Assembly: GCA_025163595.1 (NCBI GenBank)
Contig: CP104100.1
Coordinates: forward strand, 3,348,001-3,412,000
Direction of reading: 5' to 3'
From: Phaeobacter sp. G2
GTDB taxonomy: Bacteria; Pseudomonadota; Alphaproteobacteria; Rhodobacterales; Rhodobacteraceae
Length of the DNA stretch: 64,000 bases
The position numbers and the translations under genes are program-made. The first letter of the stretch is position 1. Each line of letters opens with the position of its first letter. Of the stretch, positions 6,798 through 15,379 are shown piece after piece. Under the pieces are notes generated by a model. That model made no database searches, was not told the origin of the DNA, and worked only from the letters and a program-made list of their open reading frames with translations.

Positions 6798-9287
6798 ATG
6801 ACAAAAGCCACCATGCCACGCCTGCCCATTGATGACGCCCTGCCAGAGCTGATCACAGCCCTGCAACAGGGCAAACGCGCCGTCTTGCAAGCGCCCCCCG
6901 GTGCCGGCAAAACCACCAAGGTGCCACTGGCCATGCTGTCAGCCGGGCTGACCACCCAGCGCATCGTGATGCTGGAGCCGCGCCGTCTTGCTGCCCGCGC
7001 CGCGGCTGAGCGCATGGCGGAAACTCTGGGCGAAGTGGTGGGCCAAACCGTCGGCTACCGGATCCGTGGCGAGGCCAAGACCAGCAAGGCAACCCGCATC
7101 GAAGTGGTGACCGAAGGCATTCTCACAAGGATGCTGCAATCGGATCCAGACCTGCCCGGCGTCGGTGCGGTGATCTTTGACGAATTCCACGAACGCTCCC
7201 TCAACGCCGATCTTGGCCTGGCCCTGTGCCTTGAGGTGGCGGAGGCGCTGCGTGATGATCTGATCCTGCTGGCCATGTCAGCCACCCTGGACGCCGCCCC
7301 GGTGGCGGCGCTGATGCAGGCACCGCTTGTCACCTCCGAAGGGCGCAGCTTTCCGGTGCAAACCCGCTGGCTGGAGCGCCCACTGGGGCCACAGGCACGT
7401 CGGCTGGATGCTCTGTGCGATCTGGTGGTGCAGGCGGAAAAGGACAGCCGCGACACCACCAAGGGCGCGCATATGGGCGGCGGCATTCTGGTGTTTCTGC
7501 CCGGTGAAGGCGAAATCCGCCGCGCGGCGCAAAATCTGGACAAGCGGTTGCCCGGCGATTGCCTGATCCAGCCGCTGTTTGGCGCCCTGCCCTTCAAGGA
7601 CCAGCAGGCCGCCATCCGCCCTGCCGTCACGGGTCGCAAAATTGTGCTCGCCACCTCGATTGCCGAAACCTCGCTCACCATTCAGGATATCCGCGTGGTG
7701 GTCGACATGGGCCAGGCCCGGCGCGCCCGGTTTGACCCTGGCTCTGGCATGTCACGGTTGATCACCGAAAAAGTCACCCGCGCCGAGGCCACCCAGCGTC
7801 AGGGCCGCGCCGGCCGTGTGGCCCCCGGCACCGCTTACCGGCTCTGGACCAAAGGCGAAGAAGGGGCGCTGGCCGCTTTTCCGCCACCGGAAATAGCCTC
7901 AGCCGACCTCACCGGTCTGGCACTGGAACTGGCGCTCTGGGGGGCAGAGGCCGGGGATCTCGGTTTTCTCACCGCACCGCCCAGCGGCACCATGGCAGAG
8001 GCCCGCAAATTGCTGCAGATGCTGGGCGCCCTGGACGGGCGCGGCCAGATGACCGCTCACGGCAAGGCGCTTGCCCGATTGCCACTGCATCCGCGTTTGG
8101 GCCATATGCTGCTGACAGCCGGTCCCAGAGCCGCCGAGCTGGCCGCGCTGCTGGCCGAACGTGATCCCCTGCGCGGCGCGCCGACAGATTTGGCGCTGCG
8201 CCTGGAGGCCCTGAAAGATTCCAAGGGCTTTCAGCGCAAACGCCCCTATCAGCTCTCCTATCCGGTGCTGGACCGTATTCGCAGCGAAACACGCCGTTTG
8301 CAAAAAAAGGGCGCCACTGCCCAGAAGAGAACAGGGCCTCTCTCTGCCGCCGCCATGGCCGCGCTGGCCTACCCCGATCGCATTGGTCAGCGCCGCAAAG
8401 GCGATCAGCCGCGCTATGTGCTCTCGGGCGGCAAGGGCGTGCTGCTGGACCCCAGTGATCCCCTGGCCGCTGCCACCTTCATCGTGGCGCTGGACACTGA
8501 CGGCAACCCGCGCGAGGCCCGTGTGCGCATGGCCGCGCAGATTAGTCTCGGCGAAATCCGCGATCTCTTTGCCGATCAGATCGTCTGGCAGGACAACTGC
8601 CACTGGTCCAAGCGCGACCGCCGCGTCGTTGCACAACAGCAAGAGTGTCTGGGCGCCATCACCTTGGAACAGCGCCTGTGGAAAGATGCCCCTGAGGATC
8701 AGATCGCCGCAGCCATGCTCGACGGGGTACGCGATCTTGGTCTGCGTCTCGACGGGGCCGCGGCGCGGCTGGCGGCGCGGGTTGAACTGCTGCGCGCCGA
8801 TGGTTTTGACCTGCCGGATTTTTCGCTTGATGGCCTGCTGGCGCGACTGGACGACTGGCTGCTGCCAATGCTGGGCGGAGTAAAATCCGCCGCGGCCTGG
8901 AAACAGTTCGACCTGCTGCCAGCGCTGCGCGCCGCACTCACCTGGGAGCAGACGCAACTGCTTGACCGCGAGGCGCCCGGCAGTTTCACCACCCCGCTGG
9001 GGCGTAAGATCCCGATCACCTATAGTGCGGAAGCTCCGGAAATATCGGTGCGACTACAGGAATTGTTTGGCGTCACCCGCCACCCGAGCGTCGGCGGCGT
9101 CGCTTTGAAGATCACCCTGCTCTCCCCGGCCCAGCGCCCGATCCAGATCACCCGCGACCTGCCCGGGTTTTGGGCCGGATCCTATGCAGATGTGCGCAAA
9201 GACATGCGCGCGCAATACCCCCGCCACCCCTGGCCCGAGGATCCGACCCAAGAAGACCCGACCTTGCGGGCAAAGAAGCGTCGCTAA
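6798..9287 (+). CDS. hrpB: ATP-dependent helicase HrpB
   Basis: A DEAH-type RNA helicase of 829 aa, near the family length. Motif I is APPGAGKTTKVPL, motif II is DEFH (FDEFHERSLNADLGLAL), motif III is SATLD, motif V is ATSIAETSLTI and motif VI is QRQGRAGR. The helicase-associated and HrpB C-terminal regions follow, ending with the typical LPGFWAGSYADVRKDMRAQY. ATG 6798 has GCAGG upstream; 6813 and 6774 are possible starts. In other bacteria HrpB is linked to stress and adhesion phenotypes; its RNA substrate here is unknown. Confidence 0.95.
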   Translation: MTKATMPRLPIDDALPELITALQQGKRAVLQAPPGAGKTTKVPLAMLSAGLTTQRIVMLEPRRLAARAAAERMAETLGEVVGQTVGYRIRGEAKTSKATRIEVVTEGILTRMLQSDPDLPGVGAVIFDEFHERSLNADLGLALCLEVAEALRDDLILLAMSATLDAAPVAALMQAPLVTSEGRSFPVQTRWLERPLGPQARRLDALCDLVVQAEKDSRDTTKGAHMGGGILVFLPGEGEIRRAAQNLDKRLPGDCLIQPLFGALPFKDQQAAIRPAVTGRKIVLATSIAETSLTIQDIRVVVDMGQARRARFDPGSGMSRLITEKVTRAEATQRQGRAGRVAPGTAYRLWTKGEEGALAAFPPPEIASADLTGLALELALWGAEAGDLGFLTAPPSGTMAEARKLLQMLGALDGRGQMTAHGKALARLPLHPRLGHMLLTAGPRAAELAALLAERDPLRGAPTDLALRLEALKDSKGFQRKRPYQLSYPVLDRIRSETRRLQKKGATAQKRTGPLSAAAMAALAYPDRIGQRRKGDQPRYVLSGGKGVLLDPSDPLAAATFIVALDTDGNPREARVRMAAQISLGEIRDLFADQIVWQDNCHWSKRDRRVVAQQQECLGAITLEQRLWKDAPEDQIAAAMLDGVRDLGLRLDGAAARLAARVELLRADGFDLPDFSLDGLLARLDDWLLPMLGGVKSAAAWKQFDLLPALRAALTWEQTQLLDREAPGSFTTPLGRKIPITYSAEAPEISVRLQELFGVTRHPSVGGVALKITLLSPAQRPIQITRDLPGFWAGSYADVRKDMRAQYPRHPWPEDPTQEDPTLRAKKRR

Positions 9288-9380
9288 CACGAGCCCTGCC
9301 GTAGCACCGGCATTGCCAACAAAGGGGGGCGTTGCCCCCTCACACCCAAGGCGCGCTCAGCCATTAAAAGGTGTATCGCC

Positions 9381-10130
9381 TCAGGATCGCAAGGCGGGCA
9401 GACCAATTCCCGTCGCCTCAAAGCCGCCATCGGCAGCCAGGATCTGGCCGGTGATAAAACTCGCCTTGTCGGACAGCAGGAAATTGATCGCTGCGGCAAT
9501 TTCATCCTCTGAGCCATAACGGTTCAACGGCAGTGCATCGTGGTAGGCCGCAATGATCTCGGGGCTGTGCACCGCCATCGCCAGCTTGGTCGCCACCGGC
9601 CCGGGTGCAACCCCATTGACCCGAATACCCAACTCGCCCAGCTCCACCGCCTGCTGCAGGGTCAGCTGCGCCAGCGCCGCCTTAGAGGTGCCATAGGCGA
9701 CCCGCAGTGTGCTGGCCCGCAGACCGGAGATTGAGGTGATGTTCACCACAGCCCCACCGCCGTCAGCTGCCAGCAGATCGGTAAACCCCTGGGTCATCAG
9801 AAAGGGACCATCCAGATTGGTCTCCATCACCCGGCGCCAGCGATCAAATGTCGTCTCGCGGATCGGACCAAAATCCGCCACGCCCGCGTTGTTGACCAAC
9901 CCATCCAGACGGCCAAACCGCGCGGTGACCTCGGCAACGGCCGCCGCCACATCCTGGGGTTTAGAGACATCGCCCTCAATCACCAAGGCCTCCGGCAACA
10001 GATCCGCGGCCTTTGCCAGCTCTGGCCCGTCCCAGTCCATCACTGCGACCTGCCACCCTGCCTCGTGTAGCCCCCGCGCCGTGGCCAGGCCAATTCCGCG
10101 CGCCGCGCCTGTAATAAGTGCTGTTTTCAT
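9381..10130 (-). CDS. SDR-family NAD(P)-dependent oxidoreductase
   Basis: A 249-aa classical short-chain dehydrogenase. It has the cofactor motif TGAARGIG at residues 7-14, NNAG in the middle, a catalytic Ser in ITSISG and the Y-x3-K pair in YGTSK, then the PGPVAT motif and the C-terminal TGQILAADGGF. The motifs support oxidation or reduction of an alcohol/carbonyl; the substrate cannot be read from the sequence. The start is either ATG 10130 (chosen, MKTALITGA) or the in-frame ATG at 10148, preceded by GGGAG at a longer distance. Confidence 0.9.
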   Translation of the reverse strand: MKTALITGAARGIGLATARGLHEAGWQVAVMDWDGPELAKAADLLPEALVIEGDVSKPQDVAAAVAEVTARFGRLDGLVNNAGVADFGPIRETTFDRWRRVMETNLDGPFLMTQGFTDLLAADGGGAVVNITSISGLRASTLRVAYGTSKAALAQLTLQQAVELGELGIRVNGVAPGPVATKLAMAVHSPEIIAAYHDALPLNRYGSEDEIAAAINFLLSDKASFITGQILAADGGFEATGIGLPALRS

Positions 10131-10412
10131 ACCGTCTTGCCCATCCAAAATCTAACTCCCGCCACTGAGCCCGTCGGCCTGAAAAGAGTCAATATAGTGC
10201 CTTATCATGCCTTTGAGCCCCACCCTGCCACACAGCAGCATTCCACCAACTGCCCTCCAGGTCTTTTTGCCGGTCACATAGTCCACGGGGCGCTCAACAT
10301 TTAGGCAGCTGAACATATAAATCGGGTGCGCAATTAATCGGCAGAGGCGTTTTCATCGACACAAGGGTTGTACTTTATCCACAAAGCCCTATTTTAAAGG
10401 GAGTTCAGAAAC
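10131..10412. other. Intergenic region upstream of the NUDIX gene
   Basis: About 280 bases, AT-richer than its surroundings. TTGTAC (10368) and TATTTT (10390), spaced by 16, form a possible promoter, but this would start transcription at about 10402 and cut off the ribosome-binding site of the small ORF at 10413. Nothing else recognisable was seen. Confidence 0.35.
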
Positions 10413-10544
10413 ATGCAGCGGCTGCGATACGTCAAACTCACCAGCAAAGCTGCCAAAAAAAGTACGATTAAGGCAGTTCAAGATGAGCAACATTATCGCC
10501 CAGGCTTGGGAAGAGATGATCAAGCCTATTCTGTTTCGCCCTAA
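10413..10544 (+). CDS. Possible small basic ORF overlapping the NUDIX start
   Basis: A 43-codon frame beginning MQRLRYVKLTSKAAKKSTIK. It has an AAAGGGAG sequence 10 bases before its ATG, better than most starts in the window. It is strongly basic at first and then runs 62 bases into the NUDIX gene in another frame. It could be a leader peptide whose translation couples to the NUDIX start, or a chance frame. There is no homology evidence. Confidence 0.3.
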   Translation: MQRLRYVKLTSKAAKKSTIKAVQDEQHYRPGLGRDDQAYSVSP

Positions 10545-10941
10545 ACGCGTTCAGGTTGCGGCCCTGTGCCACCGAACAAACACCGGCAACAAAGAAGTTC
10601 TGATGATCACCAGTCGCGGCTCTGGCCGTTGGATTCTGCCCAAAGGCTGGCCAATCAATGGCAAGGATGGCGGCGAATCTGCCCTTCAGGAAGCCTGGGA
10701 AGAGGCCGGTGTGCAAAACGGCCGTGTCGATGGCGATCCCATTGGAGCCTTCAGCTATGAAAAAGAGTTGAAAACCGGACTGCCGATCCCGGTGCAGACC
10801 TTTGTCTACACTGTTGGCGACGTCGAGCTATCCGACACCTACCCGGAGGCACATCAGCGGCAACGCAAATGGGTCCCTGCTCAAGAGGCTGCAAATCTGG
10901 TAAACGAGCCCGAGCTGCAGGATATCCTGCGTCAATTGTGA
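10483..10941 (+). CDS. NUDIX hydrolase
   Basis: A 152-aa hydrolase of a nucleoside-diphosphate-linked substrate, of the small DIPP-like group. The Nudix box is at residues 55-77 (GWPINGK to EAWEEAGV); relative to the consensus the first Glu is Lys and the Arg is Gln, but the metal-binding E-x2-E-E core is kept, and the LPKGWP start is usual for alphaproteobacterial members that may act on diphosphoinositol-like or dinucleotide polyphosphates. AAGG precedes the ATG. It probably forms a unit with the PiT gene 93 bases downstream, and its stop codon overlaps the first Pho-box-like repeat. Confidence 0.88.
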   Translation: MSNIIAQAWEEMIKPILFRPKRVQVAALCHRTNTGNKEVLMITSRGSGRWILPKGWPINGKDGGESALQEAWEEAGVQNGRVDGDPIGAFSYEKELKTGLPIPVQTFVYTVGDVELSDTYPEAHQRQRKWVPAQEAANLVNEPELQDILRQL

Positions 10942-10966
10942 CACTCAGGTGACACTTTTGTAACAG
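10938..10966. promoter_or_regulatory. Three Pho-box-like direct repeats before the phosphate transporter
   Basis: Units GTGACAC (10938-10944), GTGACAC (10949-10955) and GTAACAG (10960-10966) are separated by exactly 4 bases each, an 11-base period. On the minus strand the units read CTGTTAC, GTGTCAC and GTGTCAC, close to the PhoB half-site CTGTCAT. The orientation is opposite to the downstream gene, which would suit repression. Confidence 0.6.
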
Positions 10967-11034
10967 CCCAGCTTGCCTCATTGAGCGTGCTCGCTTAGTG
11001 CGTCCCTCAACTGCCTGCCAAAGGGACGATCACT

Positions 11035-12519
11035 GTGAGCACCCCACCGAACGACGCTGACCATCACGAAACGCTAGACCGAGACCTGCATCGGTTTTCG
11101 CATCTCGAATCCGCAACCCAATATGTCGCCCGCCCCATGGTCGCCCCCGGTATCGCCCTGGTGTTCATGGTTATGGCCGGCCTCGGGGCTGCCATGCTCT
11201 TTGGCGGCAGTCAAAGCAATCTGATCGTGGTGGCTGCTGCCGTCTTTGGCGCCTATATGGCGATCAATATTGGTGCCAATGACGTGGCAAACAATATGGG
11301 GCCTGCTGTGGGCGCCAATGCGCTCACCATGGGCGGTGCCATTGTCATCGCCGCCGTGTTCGAAAGCGCCGGAGCGCTGCTGGCGGGCGGCGACGTGGTC
11401 TCGACCATCTCCAAGGGCATTATTGATCCGCAGGTGGTTGCCACCTCGGAAATCTTCATCTGGGCGATGATGGCCGCCCTGATCTCTTCGGCGCTTTGGG
11501 TCAACCTTGCCACCTGGATCGGAGCACCGGTTTCCACCACCCATTCGGTTGTAGGCGGCGTTATGGGCGCAGGTATTGCTGCGGCCGGTTTTGCTGCGGT
11601 GAACTGGCAAACCATGAGCAAGATCGCGGCCAGCTGGGTGATCTCACCGGTGCTGGGCGGTATCATCGCCGCGCTGTTTCTGGCCCTGATCAAGGCAAAG
11701 ATCATTTACCAGGACGACAAAATCGCCGCCGCACGGCGCTGGGTACCGGTGCTGGTGGGGATCATGGCTGGCGCTTTCTCATCCTATCTGGCCCTCAAGG
11801 GGCTGAAACGTATCATCAAGATCGACCTGCAGACCGCGCTTTTGATTGGCACCATGATTGGGGCGCTGGCCTATGTCATCACCGCCCCGTTGATCAAACG
11901 CCAATCCGAAGGCATGGAAAACCGCAATAAGTCCCTGAAGGTGTTGTTCCGGATTCCACTGGTGATCTCCGCAGCGCTGCTGTCTTTTGCCCATGGCGCC
12001 AATGATGTGGCCAATGCGGTTGGCCCTCTGGCCGCGATCGTGCATGCCTCAGAGTTTGGCGACTTTGCCTCCAAGGTGGCCATTCCAACCTGGGTCATGG
12101 TCATCGGCGCCTTTGGGATTTCCTTTGGCCTGTTCCTGTTTGGCCCCAAACTGATCCGCATGGTTGGCAGCCAGATCACCAAGCTGAACCCCATGCGCGC
12201 CTATTGTGTCTCGCTCTCTGCTGCGATCACGGTGATTGTTGCCAGCTGGCTGGGCCTGCCGGTATCCTCGACCCATATTGCGGTTGGGGCGGTATTTGGG
12301 GTTGGTTTTTTCCGCGAATGGCATCACGAGCGCCGCTCGCGTCAATCTGCGGTCAGCCGCCCGGCAGAAAAGCGCATCGCACCGGAAGAACGCCGCCGCC
12401 GCAAACTGGTCCGGCGCAGCCACTTTATGACCATCGCCGCCGCTTGGGTGATCACGGTGCCCGCCGCAGCGCTGCTGTCAGGCTGTATCTATCTGCTGCT
12501 GGCAAGCTTTACCCATTGA
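11035..12519 (+). CDS. Inorganic phosphate transporter, PiT family
   Basis: A 494-aa inner-membrane low-affinity phosphate symporter. Both halves carry the family signature: NIGANDVANNMGPAVGANAL near residue 78 and AHGANDVANAVGPLAA near residue 320. Each half also has a P-V-S-[ST]-TH motif (APVSTTHSVVG and LPVSSTHIAVG). About ten to twelve membrane segments are evident, with a basic cytoplasmic loop near residue 440. The start is GTG 11035, with AAGGGA upstream. The Pho-box-like array just before it suggests control by PhoB; in Sinorhizobium a pit operon is repressed by PhoB when phosphate is low. Confidence 0.93.
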   Translation: MSTPPNDADHHETLDRDLHRFSHLESATQYVARPMVAPGIALVFMVMAGLGAAMLFGGSQSNLIVVAAAVFGAYMAINIGANDVANNMGPAVGANALTMGGAIVIAAVFESAGALLAGGDVVSTISKGIIDPQVVATSEIFIWAMMAALISSALWVNLATWIGAPVSTTHSVVGGVMGAGIAAAGFAAVNWQTMSKIAASWVISPVLGGIIAALFLALIKAKIIYQDDKIAAARRWVPVLVGIMAGAFSSYLALKGLKRIIKIDLQTALLIGTMIGALAYVITAPLIKRQSEGMENRNKSLKVLFRIPLVISAALLSFAHGANDVANAVGPLAAIVHASEFGDFASKVAIPTWVMVIGAFGISFGLFLFGPKLIRMVGSQITKLNPMRAYCVSLSAAITVIVASWLGLPVSSTHIAVGAVFGVGFFREWHHERRSRQSAVSRPAEKRIAPEERRRRKLVRRSHFMTIAAAWVITVPAAALLSGCIYLLLASFTH

Positions 12520-12556
12520 CCCGCTGAGGCGTCGTTGGGCTAATCCCGACCCAAGG

Positions 12557-13621
12557 CTAGATCTGGCCGGGCTGCAGTTTTGGCAGTCCGGCTTTTTTCA
12601 TTTCCGCCTGCCGGATCAATTGTATCACCACATCGCAAACTGGCGTGGCCACACCATGGGCCTGACCCAGGCGCTGGATTTCGCCCTGCAGCGCATCCAC
12701 TTCGGTGATCCGCCCCTGCATCAGGTCCTGCGCCATTGAACTGCGCGCGGTTGGATCAATTGTCAGCATCTGGGCTGCAATCCGGGTAAAGGCCCAATTG
12801 GGCAGGCGCAGGATATGCGGGGTCATCCAGACGGGCAGCGGTGTCGTCGACACCGGGCGCAGGCCCGCCGCCTGCATCACCCGCAGGGCCTCGGCCATCT
12901 GATCGGCCATCAACCGTCGCCAGTGGCGACTTTGCAGCTGCGTCATCAAAGGCAGACCCGAAAGAGCATTCAGAGCGTTATTGAGATTGATCAGCAGCTT
13001 GCCCCATTGCACTCCGGTTATATCCTCAGTCTCCCCCACCGGCAGCCCCGGCACCGACAGAAACCGGCCCAAATGCCCGCGGCCTTTGGCGATCAGGATC
13101 TCCCCGGAGGAAGCCCGGTGATATCCGGGCTGCGCGGATGCAGCCCCTGCCGCGCCTGGGGTCTCTGTTGGCTCTGGGGGCACTGCAGGCCCTGTGGGAA
13201 CCACATTAAACGGCACCATCGCAGCGCGCAGATCCCGCCCCGGCAACATCTGGCGCAACAGCTCCACATTTGTCACCGCATTTTGAAAGCTGAGCACCGG
13301 CGCATCTGGGGGCGCATATTGGGCAATCAAACGCCCCATGGCTGCAGTGCCATTTGATTTCACCGCGACAACCACCAGATCGGCCTCTGCCAAAACAGCA
13401 GGGTCTTCGCTACACCGCAGGTGCCGCGCCTCAACCTGCTGCTCCAGCCCGGCGTAATCCGTCAGCAGCAAACCGCGCTGCGCAATAGGCATCAAGATAC
13501 GGCCACGTCCCAGCAACGTGACGCTATGGCCCGCCGCCGCCCAAAGCCCGCCACAAAAGCAGCCAATAGATCCGGCACCGGCAATCACGATACGCAGTGA
13601 TTTCGCCCGCTGGCCGCTCAT
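12557..13621 (-). CDS. Ketopantoate reductase-like oxidoreductase (PanE/ApbA family)
   Basis: A 354-aa NADPH-dependent reductase. The Rossmann motif GAGSIGCFCGG lies at about residues 15-25; a Lys in the VVAVKSNGT stretch, the FQNAV segment and the WGKLLINLNNALNAL helix match the PanE active site. The protein is longer than E. coli PanE (303 aa), mainly through an Ala/Pro/Thr-rich insertion around residues 150-170 that looks like a linker. Paralogues act on other 2-ketoacids, so ketopantoate is likely but not certain. Its ATG overlaps the stop of the upstream cysteine hydrolase by 4 bases (ATGA), so translation is coupled. Confidence 0.82.
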   Translation of the reverse strand: MSGQRAKSLRIVIAGAGSIGCFCGGLWAAAGHSVTLLGRGRILMPIAQRGLLLTDYAGLEQQVEARHLRCSEDPAVLAEADLVVVAVKSNGTAAMGRLIAQYAPPDAPVLSFQNAVTNVELLRQMLPGRDLRAAMVPFNVVPTGPAVPPEPTETPGAAGAASAQPGYHRASSGEILIAKGRGHLGRFLSVPGLPVGETEDITGVQWGKLLINLNNALNALSGLPLMTQLQSRHWRRLMADQMAEALRVMQAAGLRPVSTTPLPVWMTPHILRLPNWAFTRIAAQMLTIDPTARSSMAQDLMQGRITEVDALQGEIQRLGQAHGVATPVCDVVIQLIRQAEMKKAGLPKLQPGQI

Positions 13622-14211
13622 ACGACAGCGGGCAGCCGGGCGAGGACCTCCTGGCTTGGCAAGACCTCTCCGAACCCCGCTGCCAAAGCTGAAAGCGTCA
13701 CCTCCAACACCACCGCTGCATCCAGATCACCGCCTTTGCGGGCGGGCATGGCAAAGGCGATAAGCGCGTCTTCGACAACTGAGACGCCAAAGCCCAGATT
13801 GGCCGCGGAGCGCGCAGTGGAGTTGACGCAGAAGGCCGCGACACCGCCCACAATCACCAGATTGCGGATGCCACGGGCCTGCAGCGCCTCTGCCAATCCG
13901 GTGCCAACAAAGCCAGAGGAGCCAGTTTTCCAAAACACCGCCTCGCCCTCTTGCGGCGCAGCGCAGGGCATGGGCTGGCCCGAGGGCAGATCGCGGCGAA
14001 ATTTGCTCTCGGCGCGCGGGTCATCATGCATCACATGCAGCACCGGTAGGCCAGCACCGCGAAACCCGGCCAGAAGTTGGGCAATGTTGTCTTCCGCATC
14101 CGGGTTGGCCCGCGGGCGTCCCGCGGCGGTGGCATTTGCCATCTCCATCTGCATATCAACACTCAAGAGGGCCCAGCTTTGATCCATCTGCTGCGGTTGA
14201 TGCATGTTCAC
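13618..14211 (-). CDS. Cysteine hydrolase, isochorismatase family
   Basis: A 197-aa hydrolase of the isochorismatase/nicotinamidase fold. The triad can be assigned as Asp19 (SVDMQ), Lys95 (FWKTGSSGF) and Cys128 (VAAFCVNSTAR), with the cis-peptide motif VGGVAAFCV. The substrate is unknown; relatives cleave amides such as nicotinamide, N-carbamoyl compounds or ureides. Start GTG 14211 (or ATG 14205). The ribosome-binding sequence GCGAGGG forms one arm of a 10-bp stem (14217-14249), which may limit translation. It is the first gene of a pair with the PanE-like reductase. Confidence 0.85.
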   Translation of the reverse strand: MNMHQPQQMDQSWALLSVDMQMEMANATAAGRPRANPDAEDNIAQLLAGFRGAGLPVLHVMHDDPRAESKFRRDLPSGQPMPCAAPQEGEAVFWKTGSSGFVGTGLAEALQARGIRNLVIVGGVAAFCVNSTARSAANLGFGVSVVEDALIAFAMPARKGGDLDAAVVLEVTLSALAAGFGEVLPSQEVLARLPAVV

Positions 14212-14216
14212 AATAA

Positions 14217-14249
14217 AACCCTCGCGCTAAACTGAATAACGCGAGGGTT
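14217..14249 (-). terminator. Stem-loop after argF that also holds the next ribosome-binding site
   Basis: AACCCTCGCG and CGCGAGGGTT pair perfectly over 10 bp with a 13-base loop. On the minus strand the stem is followed by TTTATT, as in a terminator for argF, 96 bases upstream. The second arm contains the GAGGG that serves as Shine-Dalgarno for the cysteine hydrolase. Confidence 0.6.
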
Positions 14250-14345
14250 GCAGATGTTTTTCAAAATGACCAGTCCCCTGTCACGCCCTATGAACGTGCA
14301 TGCGGCGTCTACGACACCGGCCAATGGGTCAAGGACAGCGCCGGA

Positions 14346-15272
14346 TTAAACTCCGAGGCACCAGCGCATGACGGCTTTTTGCGCGTGCAGGCGGTTTTCG
14401 GCCTCATCAAAGATCACCGACTGCGGGCCATCCATCACCGCCGAAGTCACCTCTTCCTCGCGGTGCGCAGGCAGGCAATGCATGAACAAAGCGTCGGGTT
14501 TGGCATGTGACATCAGCTCCTCATTGACCTGATAGGGGCGCAGCATGTTGTGGCGCCGCTCTTTGGAGGACTGGCTGTCATGCATGCTGACCCAGGTATC
14601 GGCAACCACCAGATCGGCGCCTTCAACCGCTTTGACGGCGTCGCGTTCGATCACCACTTTGGACCCCGCCTGACGGGCCAGGCCGACAAATTCGTCCTCC
14701 GGGTCCAGCTGCGACGGACCGGTGAAGGTGAGGTCAAACCCAAATTTGGCTGCCGCATGCAGGAAAGAGGCACAGACATTGTTGCCGTCCCCGGCCCAGA
14801 CAACCTTTTTGCCTTTGATCGAGCCGCGATGCTCCTCGTAGGTCTGGATATCCGCCATGATCTGGCAGGGGTGGGTGCGGTCGGTCAGCCCGTTGATCAC
14901 CGGCACCGAGGCATATTCAGCCATCTCGTGCAGGACTGCTTCGTCAAAGGTACGGATCATGATCAGATCCACATAGCGCGACATCACCCGTGCGGTATCG
15001 GCAATGGTCTCACCATGGCCCAGTTGCATGTCCTTGCCGGATAGGACCATGCTCTGACCGCCCATCTGCCGCACCCCCACATCAAAGGAAATGCGGGTCC
15101 GGGTGGAAGGTTTTTCAAAGATCAGCGCCACCATCTGGCCAGCCAGGGGCTGTTCATCATCAGCCATGCCCTTGGGGCGGCCCTGGCGTGCCTGTTTCAT
15201 CACCTTGGCCTGGTCAATAATGGCGTGCAGATCTGCACCGCTGGTTGTGTGGATATCAAGGAAGTGGTTCAT
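14346..15272 (-). CDS. argF: Ornithine carbamoyltransferase
   Basis: Makes citrulline from ornithine and carbamoyl phosphate in arginine synthesis. The 308-aa product has the carbamoyl-phosphate loop STRTR (56-60), the [11 protein letters not shown] motif, and the ornithine-binding HCLP (265-268) within FMHCLPAHR. The length is standard. ATG 15272 follows argD on the same strand after 107 bases, so argD-argF is probably one operon although a repeat lies between them. carB in this window (47330) supplies the carbamoyl phosphate. Confidence 0.97.
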   Translation of the reverse strand: MNHFLDIHTTSGADLHAIIDQAKVMKQARQGRPKGMADDEQPLAGQMVALIFEKPSTRTRISFDVGVRQMGGQSMVLSGKDMQLGHGETIADTARVMSRYVDLIMIRTFDEAVLHEMAEYASVPVINGLTDRTHPCQIMADIQTYEEHRGSIKGKKVVWAGDGNNVCASFLHAAAKFGFDLTFTGPSQLDPEDEFVGLARQAGSKVVIERDAVKAVEGADLVVADTWVSMHDSQSSKERRHNMLRPYQVNEELMSHAKPDALFMHCLPAHREEEVTSAVMDGPQSVIFDEAENRLHAQKAVMRWCLGV

Positions 15273-15313
15273 AACATGTCGCTTTTTTGGTTACGTGTGG
15301 GGCAGTCAAACGA

Positions 15314-15361
15314 CGGGGGCTGCCTGCCCCCGCACCCCGGGAATATTTAGGGAAAGATGAA
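15314..15361 (+). repeat. Rhodobacteraceae intergenic repeat, hairpin plus AAAGATGAA tail
   Basis: A 7-bp hairpin CGGGGGC/GCCCCCG (15314-15332) is followed by AATATTTAGGGAAAGATGAA at 15342-15361. The tail matches the one at 63364-63400 on the other strand. It lies between argD and argF, in the direction opposite to them. Confidence 0.6.
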
Positions 15362-15379
15362 TGTCAGCCTGGCATCTGT

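Noticed and set aside
9321-9340. Terminator after hrpB
   Set aside because: The hairpin GGGGGC/GCCCCC has no T-tract; it resembles the intergenic repeats more than a terminator.
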